From Bombardia bombarda (Eukaryota; Ascomycota; Sordariomycetes; Sordariales; Lasiosphaeriaceae), in assembly GCA_030512295.1 (NCBI GenBank), contig JAULSR010000004.1, positions 1,798,001 through 1,862,000 on the forward strand: a stretch of 64,000 nucleotides of DNA, given 5' to 3'. The translations under genes and the position numbers were made by a program. The notes beneath the pieces are model-generated. The model did not search any database. It had not been told where the DNA came from and was given only the letters and a program-made list of their open reading frames with translations. Positions 47,358 to 57,250 of the stretch are shown here, in pieces (the first letter of the stretch is position 1; the number at the start of each line of letters is the position of its first letter).

Positions 47358-48473
47358 ATTGGGGATATTGAGGATGTGAAAGTGTTTGGGGGGGCATAGG
47401 TTGATGGTACATATAAAATGGATGTTCAGCGTGATTAGGTTTCGTCTCATAATCAAGCACTACCGTAGCTCTAGCTATGGAATTGAGAGCATAATGACGG
47501 ATAAGTGCTGTGCGTTGGTTCAGAGCTGGTCGGTCTTGTTGGAATTTAACTGGTGTTGCTCACTCTGCACTCTGTGCGACATGAACGACCAGACAAGCGT
47601 ATCTTTGTGAATATGAAAGACAACTGGTTGGCGGCCGCGATTCGTATGCTATGCCGTCATGTGTGTGTCAAAAAACTTCAAATACTTCGTAGAGCTGCAG
47701 CTAATCGATTGGTCTACAGTACATCAGGTATCTGGGTACCTTAGGATGCCACGTGCACGTGCATTAAACAGCACTGCATGATCACTGCTCAGTTGAGCTT
47801 GTTGAGCACTCCTCTCCGACCGAAACTGTTTACGTCGGCATAATCGCACCTATCTATTCCAAGAGTGAACCATCCCAGTTCGGTACGCGGCTTTTCATTT
47901 ACCACCGAGGCTCACCAAACACCTAACACCGATAGACGATAGCCCAACCAGGGAGCAATGATGGCGTGGCTTGTTCTTAGGAGCAAGGGGGCCGGTGGCG
48001 GGCCATTAAAGTTTAGCTGACATGCACTCGTTTGCAAAGACTGAAAATGGCGTCACACGAGCAAACAAAGAATAGTGTATAATCAAAGAGGAGCGGGATC
48101 CTCCCAGTCACGTTAATCAAGCATTTCAATGAAAGGCTTGTTTGTCACGGCTCCCTGCTATCCCCTGTTATCCCCTGCTATCCCCTGCCTTTCCCCTATC
48201 TCCGCAACGCGACGGGAAGCTCCCCACGAATTAGCGATGACGCATGGCCCGAACGATTGGCCTCGTTTGGCTCGCCAACTCCAGTTCCCCCATTCGGCAA
48301 CCGGACTTGTTGGATAGGTACCTTACCAAATCCAGACGCAGAATGGCCGCTTATCGGACGGTTGGATTCCCGGCACTTGATAAAATCACTGAAAAAGGGC
48401 CCGCTTCCTTTTATTTCATCCTGTCTTCAAACAAATCTCCACCTGTGACAGACTCTTGGCTACAGCTATCACC
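47358..48473. other. Promoter side of the MFS gene
   Basis: No gene was recognised. A short repeat of CCCCTGCTAT/CCCCTGTTAT occurs at about 48162-48190. A pyrimidine-rich leader precedes the ATG at 48474. Confidence 0.45.
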
Positions 48474-50130
48474 ATGTCTGACAGCGACGAGAAGATCATA
48501 CCGCCTCAAGATGGCCTCAGTTCTGGGTCAGACGAGAGCGGGTCGGTTGGGGGGTCTATTGCGCCATCACCAATCGGCGCTCGTAACAACACCACCACCA
48601 CCACCACCAGAACCACAGACGATGCTTCGACGGGACCACCCAGAAGCTTCATCCATCGCGCCTGGGCATGGAAACCCAAGCCGGCACGGTACGACCCGGA
48701 GAATCCACCCAAGTTCAACATGTGGCTCAACTGTCTGTTTGGTTTTGTATGATAGCCCCTTCCATCCCTATTTCATATTCGTACCATTCTAACACCCTAA
48801 TACAGGCTGCGTGCTTCACCGTGGCAAATCTCTACTACAACCAAGCCATCTTGAACCAAATCGCCGACACTTTCAATGTCAGCTTCGAAAAGGCATCTTC
48901 GGTGGCCACCTTGATGCAGGCCGGCTATGCTGCCGGCCTGCTCCTCATCTGCCCGCTTGGCGACCTCTTTCCCAGGAGACCCTTCATCCTCGGCCTCATT
49001 GCCTTCACCGCGACCTTGGTACGTCCCCTAACCCCTTTGATTTCAAGAAACATTCAGAGCCGGCTAACACGACCATGTAGTGGATTGTGCTTTGTCTCAC
49101 CACCTCCTTCTCCGTCTTCGCCGGCATCTCCTTCATCTGCGGTATAACGACGGTCACGCCGCAACTGATGCTTCCGCTAGTCGGCGACCTCGCGCCGGCA
49201 CACCGACGCGCCAGCTCCCTCGCCATCGTGGTCTCGGGCCTCTCGCTCGGCATCCTGATCGCCCGTATCCTCGCCGGTGTCATGGCCAACTATACCGACT
49301 GGCGCAACATCTACTGGTTCGGACTGGGCGTGCAATACCTCGTGGTCATCCTCATGTACATATGGATGCCCGACTACCCATCCAAGAACCCCGAGGGTCT
49401 CAACTACTTCCGCATGATGGGCAACGTCGCCAAGCTGCTCTTCACCGAACCGCTTCTGTTCCAGGCCTCCCTGGTGGCCTTCCTCTTCAGCGCCACCTTC
49501 ACCTCGTACTGGACCACCCTCTCGTTCTTGCTGTCCACAGCGCCTTACAACTACTCGTCGTTGGACATTGGCCTGTTTGGTCTGATTGGCGTCGTCGTCA
49601 TCTTGTTCGCGCCCGTCTACAGCCGCCTCGTCATCGACAAGTTCATCCCGCTGTTCTCTGCTATCATGGGTCTCGGCGTTGAGCTCATAGGCCTTATCAT
49701 CGGCACCTTCATCGGGTCGTTCAATATCGCCGGGCCCATCATACAGGCCATCACCATCGACCTAGGTGCCCAGTTCACACAGATTGCCAACCGCGCCGCT
49801 ATCTACGATATCCAGCCCCGCGCAAGGAACAGAGTCAACACCGGCTACATGGTTGCCTCCTTCTCAGGCCAGCTCACGGGTACCGCCGTGGGCAATCGAC
49901 TGTATGCAGAGGGTGGCTGGGTGTACAGTGGTGCTGCAAGCATTGCCTTCATCGGCTTTGCGCTGATCGTGTGCCTCGTTCGTGGTCCACGAGAGAAGGG
50001 CTGGTTCGGATGGTCTGGAGGTTGGTCCATTCATAGAGATGACTTGCCGCCCAAGAAAGGAGAACCGACTCCATCGCCGAGAGAGGAGTCCCTCGAGGAG
50101 CAGGTTGAGGAAGAAAGAATAGGAGTCTGA
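48474..50130 (+). CDS. Major facilitator superfamily transporter, 511 aa
   Basis: Three exons: 48474-48746, 48806-49018 and 49081-50130 (1536 nt), all joined in phase 0. About 85 N-terminal cytosolic residues are polar, with a short Thr run. About 12 membrane helices follow, starting at about residue 86. The MFS motif A-like loop CPLGDLFPRRPFILG lies between helices 2 and 3, and TPQLMLPLVGDLAPAHRRASSLAIV is another conserved stretch. The family exports or imports small solutes by proton coupling. The layout resembles the bacterial-like YnfM/multidrug group, by impression only, and the substrate is unknown. The tail is charged (EESLEEQVEEE). No neighbouring gene suggests a pathway. Confidence 0.92.
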
Positions 50131-51283
50131 GGAGAAAGAGAACAGCTAGATGGTATAAGAGATGGACACCATTAGCCTAATGATGCATACCAGATAGTCC
50201 ACCGGCAAACAGGCTGTTGGTGCTCGCTTTGTTTTGTGAGGCGTTCCGGGACTGGAAGTCCTTGTCAATAATCATGATGGCGTTTTTGTATAATAGAGCA
50301 AGGATAGATACAGATTGATGTACTTTTCATACCAGTCATCCTTCACTTGTGGCCCTTGGATACTTGGTTCAACTGAAAACTTGGTATTTGGGTGTTTGTG
50401 ATCACTAATGAAAATGTATTGAACAACAAAAGGGGTCCAGAGTCCCTGAGAATTGGATGGCTGTGAAAATTCAGAAGGATGCATCACTGTGCTCTTTTCC
50501 GGTAGTGAATAGGGTAAATCAAGCGCGTGGGCTTTTTTTCGTGAACACTTTGGTACTCATGTTGAAAGCGATGACGATGCCTCTTCTAATCCAGAACACC
50601 CTCTATTGACTCTTTGGTCGATGTAGGAGTAGATACAGTGTTGTTCGTGATAAGGTAGGTAGGTAGGTAGGTAGGTAGGTAGGTATGTTCTTTATCAGGT
50701 GGGCATTGAACAAATAAAGTTGTAAGCAATGTAGTACCTACCACGTTCTTAATGTGACAACATGGAACTATATCCTGGTATGTATACATGTAATGATTAC
50801 TGGCTTATTTTGTCTTTAAACATTCTGGTAGAGCTTGGTATGCCTTATAAAAGTCTTAAAGTCTTTGACAATCTATGCCTCAAATTTCCTCTTCTGCTTC
50901 TTACTTCTTCGTATTATTCTTCAAAACCTAACTCAACTACACACGTATCCGGCATTCTCAAGCTACGTTATTACCAAGTGCAAGGATAAGATGAAGCACA
51001 AACGCGTCATAGCTAACCAAGATGACACCAGCCCTAAGCCACCCAAAACTCTATACCCAGATGGCGGCCGAGGTGACTAAAAGACCCTTCGATGGAATTG
51101 TACCAGGGCACTGGTTCACAGACACGTCATTCAAGATCAATAAGATGATAAGATCACTCATGATAAAGAAAAAAGACACTTGAATACCATTGGTTTGGCC
51201 CTGGAAACCTTATATTATTAAGAATAATTTACGGACTCGGCTATGTAATAATACTTACAAAGGCTATCTGCGGACACTGCCCA
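50131..51283. other. Intergenic region with GGTA microsatellite
   Basis: This is AT-rich 3' flank of the MFS gene, then an (AGGT)n run at about 50653-50684. No gene was recognised before the Cys-rich frame that follows. Confidence 0.45.
50653..50684. repeat. (AGGT)8 microsatellite
   Basis: About eight perfect tetranucleotide units. Confidence 0.95.
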
Positions 51284-51556
51284 ATGTGCTGCACCGACTA
51301 CTCGTTATCAGTGGCCCCTGTTGCTGGAAACTCCAACTATCGATACTTTGTGTTTACAGGGAACCCGGAAGATGCTGGAAAATGGGGTTTGGAAGTCAGT
51401 GACCGACGGCATTGCATTTTTGGCGGATGTAGCAAGTTGACAGAAACATCTATACGAAGAATGAATCAAATCGATGAATACTACTTACTCAGCACTACCT
51501 GGCTACCTGGAGCTGAATTTAGATTTCACAAGCGTCTCGTTTTCACAATATCATAA
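51284..51556 (+). CDS. Possible small Cys-rich protein or exon
   Basis: An ATG-started frame of 90 codons is open further upstream. From about 51260 it reads KAICGHCPMCCTDY, giving six cysteines within ~60 residues (C-x2-C-x2-CC and, after about 45 residues, C-x4-C). The middle (NYRYFVFTGNPEDAGKWGLE, SDRRHCIFGGC) looks like real protein and unlike the surrounding noise. No signal peptide or upstream ATG is in frame, so a 5' exon would be needed; the acceptor could be the AAAG ending at 51262. It may be a secreted cysteine-rich protein or its relic. No family was recognised. Confidence 0.3.
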   Translation: MCCTDYSLSVAPVAGNSNYRYFVFTGNPEDAGKWGLEVSDRRHCIFGGCSKLTETSIRRMNQIDEYYLLSTTWLPGAEFRFHKRLVFTIS

Positions 51557-51642
51557 CCGCCTGCTGGCAACCCGGACACAAGAATATCCGCTTCTGTACC
51601 TCCACTCCTATGAGTAGTCGCTCAATAGCTCTGCATGTCGCT

Positions 51643-51675
51643 AAAAAAAATTTTTTTAAAAAAAAAGGGGGGGGG
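51643..51675. repeat. A8-T7-A9-G9 homopolymer block
   Basis: Four consecutive homopolymer runs lie just past the 3' end of the DUF4139 gene. Base counts here may be unreliable. Confidence 0.9.
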
Positions 51676-51716
51676 TTTATCAGACACCAAATCAACCAAA
51701 CACACAGACGCGCAAT

Positions 51717-54156
51717 CTAAGGGCATTGCACGACCACCTCACCCGTCGGCAGCGCAACCTCATACTCCAATGTCAGCTTGACACTACGCCCAGCATTGAG
51801 CAACACATCCCAAGACAACTCGCCCGCCTTCTTCAGGGCAGCCGTCGCCTTGCCCCAGTCTTTCTCTCCATTACCCAACTTACCCGGGATGCCAGTCGCG
51901 ACCCCGCCCGATCCAACAGCAAGGCCTCTCGGATACAACAGCTCGATGCGGAGTTTCTCGTCCTCCGACACGGGAACCTGGTCCAGTACGGTGATATTGA
52001 CCGGCTTCTTCGCCGTGGCACGCGTGTTGACCAGAGTGATGGTCCTCGTATAGACCGAGTTGTCGCCCTTGGTGAAGACGCCCGTGGTGCTCCGCTTGAT
52101 GTCGGGCTTGGGATAGACAACACTGATGGCCGGGTCAATTCCGAGGCTCATGGTGAAGGAGTCACCGGCGCTGCAGCGGGGGAGAGTGGAACGGCCCATG
52201 AAGGTGCCGTCGAGGGTGACGCCCGTCTGCCCCCGCAGGAGAGTGAGCTTGCTGGCGTTGCGCAGCTTGGCCTTGAGGTAAGCGGCGGGCTTGTACTTGG
52301 CGACCACGGCATGCGAGAAGGAGACGTCCGTGAAAGATATGCGAGCAACGCGCTGCTTGGAGGCCGTCGAGCTGGGCTTCAGCGTCTTCAGGCTTGGTAC
52401 ATCGTACGTAGCTGTCAGACCCGTTTCTTCAAAGGCGGATTCTTGGAAAGACAGCTTAGGAGTGGGCTCAAGAATGGTAGCGCCGTCTTCTTCCAAACTC
52501 ATATCATTTGCCAGTTCAGACCCGCCTCCACCGAAATTATCAAAGCTAAAGCCTCCAGCTGGTTTCACGTTGCTACGGAACAGTGCGCTCCCAGATGGTG
52601 GGGGAGGAGCACTGGCACTCGAGGCGCCAAACAGTGCGCCCCCCCGCTGTTGCACTTGTTGCTGCTGTTGTTGCTGCTGTTGTTGCTGCTGGTACTGCTG
52701 CTGGTACTGCTGTTGCTGTACATTCAGCCTTTGCTGGTGCTGCGTTTGCTGGAGCTGCATTTGCTGCTGAAACAGAGACCTATCCTGCTGTAGCGTACCG
52801 TTCCCCCACTCTTCAGCGACCCCAAAGAGCTGGGCCCGCGGCTTTTGAGCTTGAGAAGCTATCTGATTGGTAAACCAAACATTCTTCTCAGCACGCTCCT
52901 CCCGACTGTCGGCGAGGTCGCTGTGAGTAATGCCAGTCGCCTTTGCGGCAAGCTTAATACGCCAGGGCACAAGTGCTGGAATGGTGTTTTTGATACCCGA
53001 AAAGGAAGTCTGTGAGGTGCTGAGGATAACCTTGCAGTTGGACCACGTTTCGGACGTCATGTTTGTCAGCTGTGCATCAAAGCACAGCATTGCCGTGTTT
53101 GCTGTGGTGGACAAAGCCAGGTCGTAGCTAGGGGACCAGAAAGCAGACGACGTCACATAAGACAGCGACAAATTGCACGTGAAGACTGTCGCATCTTCAC
53201 TCGATACCGTGTCCACCTTGACAAGATCACTAGCGCTGGCGATGGAGCTTCGGCGCGACGACGAAGGGGAGAAGCTGGCAGCTTCCAGGGTGATGCATAC
53301 CGTGTAGCATGAGCGAGGCCAAAAGTTCTCGCGCTCCTTGCGGATACGGGTCTTCTCTTTGCGCCGTTCTGCCTGGCGTCGAAGCTCCTTTTCCTTCAAC
53401 CTGTCCTTATCCTTTTGGGCCTTTGCCTTTGCCTTGGCTGCCTTTGCTTCCTCTTTGAACTGGGCAAGTTCAAGCTTGGCGATATCCTTTTGTACCTCGA
53501 CAATGGCCTTGGCCAGTTCGCGATCGCGGACAGCGCCGCCCATGTGATCACGAAAGACCTTTTCGCGTTCCTTGCGGTATGTCTCCACGTTGGCCTCAAT
53601 GTCGACGCCTCGCTTCTTGTCGAGCGAGTTTCCGTAGGCATCAAGAATCTTGAGCCGGCTAGCGGCGCTGGCAACGGCTTCCTGGGCGTGTTTCTGGTTA
53701 TCTCCAAGCCGACAAAGCTTATCTCGAGCACTTTCCAGGGCCTTGGTAGCTTTCTTTTCGTCGTCGTCGTCGTCGTCGTCTTCGTCGTCCTCAGAAGTAT
53801 CCAGGGCAGCGTCGTCGGAGTCTGAGTCAGGATAGACGTCCTGGAATATGTCGCGGTTCGGTAGAAGCTGTACGGTGATGTTGGAAATGATGGCCGAGCC
53901 AGTTCCCTCAACTTTAATCGAGTCTTCGTCGGCGGTGGGCGTCAAACCAACCACGGTAATCTCGTTGGCGCCTGGCTGTACGAATATGTCAGCACGCAGT
54001 TGGTTAAGCTGGCTAGGAAAACAAGGCTGGAGAGTTAGGTACCTTTAACACCACATCTTTGATCTCGCGCACGATCTGGGCTCGAGTCGGGAAGAGTGTG
54101 ACAGACCGTGTCGACAGGTCGCGGATGCGGTATTCCTGCTTGTGAGTCGTATCCAT
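51717..54156 (-). CDS. DUF4139 (mucoidy inhibitor A-like) protein, 790 aa
   Basis: Two exons: 54156-54043 and 53975-51717 (2373 nt), joined as DVVLK-PGANEITVVGL. The N-terminal DUF4140-like part (VTLFPTRAQIVREI, PGANEITVVGLTP, ISNITVQLL) is interrupted by an acidic run (about 90-105). A long Lys/Glu-rich coiled coil follows (about 120-240). The C-terminal DUF4139 region begins near SLSYVTSSAFWSPSYDL and continues with LTNMTSETWSNCKVILSTSQ, YKPAAYLKAKLRNASKLTLLRG, GRSTLPRCSAGDSFTMSLGID and VLDQVPVSEDEKLRIELLYPRG. A Gln-rich insert with about a dozen consecutive Q splits DUF4139. The family is widespread and biochemically obscure, so only the family call is offered. It is divergent from the gene at 54935. 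Confidence 0.9.
52650..52770 (-). repeat. Gln-codon tract in the DUF4139 gene
   Basis: CAG/CAA triplets on the minus strand encode a Q-rich segment with a pure run of about 12 Q flanked by QQYQQQY units. Confidence 0.9.
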
Positions 54157-54934
54157 AGTTTCCAATTCAGCTGGCGGGATGAATGCAGTATTCCAGTAGA
54201 AAAGCAGAGAGCTTTCTTGGGGCAGACGAAGGAGAGAGAGAAGCTCTAGAACTAGCTAGAGATGGAGACGAAGGAGACGGACATACTTATACCTGTCACT
54301 ATAGCTGTTCAAGATTGCAACTGGTTGCAAGGAAGCTCCAGGTGTTTGCCTACCGGAGGGGTTGCTGCCTGGAGCTTTGCATCTCACTGTGAAGAAGGGT
54401 GCGGCGGCCTCCACCAAATTCCCCCTCGATCCGTACATAAAATTAAGTTTCCACACAGCAAGACGTCAGGCAGGCGTGACTCACACTCTCGGCGAAATTT
54501 GCTTCAATTTTATTGGCCATTGCTGTGCGTTGCTAGCGAGCGCCAGTCCTGCCAGTCTGCCATGGGGATACTCGACAGGTGACAAGGAAAAGTAAGGTGC
54601 CTAGGTCTCGACCCACTTCTCCAATTCCCAGAGACCGCCCGCTGTTTGGATCCACGTGGGGGAAGACCCCCCTGCTCCCGGTTCCCAGCTGCCCCGCAAA
54701 TGCTGCCACATCGGTCCCCGACTGCCCAGCCGCCCAGCCCCCTGGAAATATCTCATGAGACGACCAGAGCTCGGGACTCTGGAATTTAGAAATGTCGGCC
54801 TTCTATGGGAGATCAGTGACCTGACGTGATCTGATTTTGACCGACCCCACTTGAACCGCGCTGACGAAGGAAGTCGTCGTCTCTGCTGAACCAAAGCTGG
54901 CAGACAGGCCAAGACAGGCAGAGTACAGACACTC
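54157..54934. other. Divergent promoter
   Basis: This is 780 bp between the DUF4139 gene (-) and the coiled-coil/TM gene (+). No ORF or RNA gene was recognised. Sequence near 54.7-54.93 kb is CT-rich before the ATG. Confidence 0.5.
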
Positions 54935-55824
54935 ATGGCTGCTCAACCTCCTCAGACCATGTCCTCGTACGGGCCCATGGACATGCCGGGACCTTCATAT
55001 GATGCCCCTCCTCTTCCTCCCCCTTCCAACCCTTCATACCGGCCGCCCCCGCCGCCCTCGGGGCTCTCCTACCCAGGGGAATCATACATCGCTCCACCAC
55101 TCAACCCGTCGTCTTCTTATCCCCGCCCGCCAAATGGCGCCGTCGTGACTTCGACGGAACAGATGCCCGGCCCTACCATGACACCCTTTCCCCTGGCTAC
55201 CACCACCAAGCCCGGCCTGCGGGACTCGAGGACCACCACCGAGTCCGCCCTGCGCGAGTACATGAGCCTGCAGCGCCGCCGGCTGAGAAAGGAGGAAGCC
55301 GGCATCGACGAACGCCTGCGCATCCAGGCCTCCACCGTCCTGGGCGATCTGCGCATCCTTCGCGACGAAGTGGCCGAGCTGGTCAGAGATGCCGAGTCCC
55401 ACAGGTGGCGACGCTTCATCCTCGGCGGAGCCATGTGAGTTGTCTGTCTTTGGTCACTTCACTGGCCTGCTACTAACTGCAGCTCAACAGTGCCTCCTTC
55501 GTCCCCATCGTCAAGGCCCTGTTCCGCCGCCCCAAGCACGAGAGAGAGTCGTCCAACGACACTGAATATGCCTTCAGGAAGAGCAAGTCGCTGGTCTCGC
55601 GCATCCTGGACGCCACCCACAAGCCAGGTATTGCCACCGTCGCCTTCTTCGTGTTTGCCGTCATGTACGTCTTCCAGAATGAAGTGTCGCTCAGGGTCGC
55701 CAGGACCGTGTCCAAGCGGCTAAAGAGGCTCAGCACAAAGGTCGAGAACGGCGAGGACGATATCAACGAGGATGATCTGAAGCTCTTGCAGGGATGGAGG
55801 TGGAGGGTTCTGATGTGGAGCTAG
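54935..55824 (+). CDS. Pro-rich, coiled-coil, membrane protein, 277 aa
   Basis: Two exons: 54935-55434 and 55491-55824 (834 nt). The join gives GGAIASFVPIVKALF. The first ~85 residues are Pro/Tyr/Ser-rich and disordered. A basic helical segment (REYMSLQRRRLRKEEAGIDERL, LGDLRILRDEVAELVRDAESH) forms a likely coiled coil. A first hydrophobic stretch (RFILGGAIASFVPIVKALF) and a second, clearer membrane helix (GIATVAFFVFAVMYVF) follow. The C-terminus is charged. The acceptor is AACAG at 55490, with TACTAAC 20 bases before it as branch site. I do not recognise the family; an organelle-membrane role is a guess. Confidence 0.82.
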
Positions 55825-56231
55825 GCATCTACGATTGTTTGATTTTCACTTATCACAGGACCACTACGGCGTGATGTAGAGACACGTATGAATGATTAAC
55901 GGAAGCAATATGAATATATAATAGTCTACATAGCTAGGTTAGCTTTATGCCCACTTCACACCCAGCTCTCAGTTGCGGATGAGACATTGCCACTAGGGCC
56001 ACTCGGTCGTTGCTTGATGCATGATGTTCGATGGCCTGACGCAGGATGCCAAATTCCAGACGTCGTATGACAGATTCTGGACACGTGATGGGAAACTCTT
56101 GACGCCAACTGCCAACTACTAGTCTAGACGCCCTGTGTCAGACTGCAAAACTGCCTCGTCGGCACACATCATCCCCCTACCCACCCATTGCCTCACCCCC
56201 CACCACATCCCGCAACTCGCATTGCCTATTT

Positions 56232-56238
56232 TATATAA
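56232..56238 (+). promoter_or_regulatory. Orphan TATA-like core promoter
   Basis: TATATAA follows a C-rich stretch and is followed within 50 bases by a CT-rich run, as at several genes in this window, but no convincing ORF lies downstream. Confidence 0.3.
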
Positions 56239-57210
56239 GACCCCTCCAGTCGCCCATCTACCCATCTCTCTCGACTTGGCAGGCCCATTCATTGGTATCT
56301 AAGCGCAGAAGCGGCTGCCGTCCTATGCTCCTTTGTAATACTTAAACCCGAAGCTAGGTTTGGTTGTTAACTTAGATGTTGACAGCCAAGGGGACCTGGA
56401 AACACCTCGCCACAGCCTGCCAATCTTGCGGGCGAATCATTCAGAGAGTTTGTGCCGCACCCTCCCGGCCCAAGTCGGTCGTTTGGGCTACGTGGGCCGC
56501 CGTCTGGGTCAGGCGAGTACTATCGCGTCCACATCCCAACAGCAAGAGACACCCTTAGGGCGGCAGGGCCTGACAGGAGCCGCCTGGCGGTAACTGGCGC
56601 AAACCGGGATGGAGAGGATGCGGCGTGTACTTGGACGAATAGACATGCAGTTCTACATCGGTTGGTTGATGGGTGGCACACAGGGGCGTGATTTTAGGCA
56701 TCAATGATTCAGATAGGCGCGCGGTCAAGCATGTTTATGTTGTGAGCGATTGGCCTATCAGTGGCCAAGGCAGTCTTGCCCATCGGAGTGGCTGGGCGTT
56801 GCCAGATGTACTGGTACATACTTGGTTATATGAGACACAACGGGGCGCCCCGGTCGGGCGAAGCCGTAGTTGGGTACCTCCCCGATCGTGGTGTGTCACG
56901 GGATCAGTCTGGGCCAGTGCATTTCCTCCCAGCCGGTTCACTTGGTTTGGATTTAGAATAGACCATCTAACGCCTGATATGATCAAGTACACATGCTTCT
57001 TGAACTAGTTTCCTAACTTAAGAGTTCTAGCTATATATCGATGTAACTACACAACAAGTGAGTGTCCATGGCCCTCGTAGATAGACACCTATCTGCCTAT
57101 TCGAAAGTTTAAAACCTCAGTACCTCGCACCCATTCAGCGTAGTTTGACACGACGTTGCTTTCAGAGAATGTGTGTGGGGATTGTAGGGATATGACGTTG
57201 CCCACCCAAA

Positions 57211-57250
57211 GACAAAGGAGAGAATAGTCTAGACAAAGGAGAGAATAGAC
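57211..57250. repeat. 21-bp tandem duplication
   Basis: The unit GACAAAGGAGAGAATAGTCT(A) occurs twice in direct succession; the second copy is truncated and ends GAC. Confidence 0.9.

Noticed and set aside
51726..52793. 355-codon plus-strand ORF
   Set aside because: Antisense to the DUF4139 gene; its poly-Leu end is the polyQ tract reversed.
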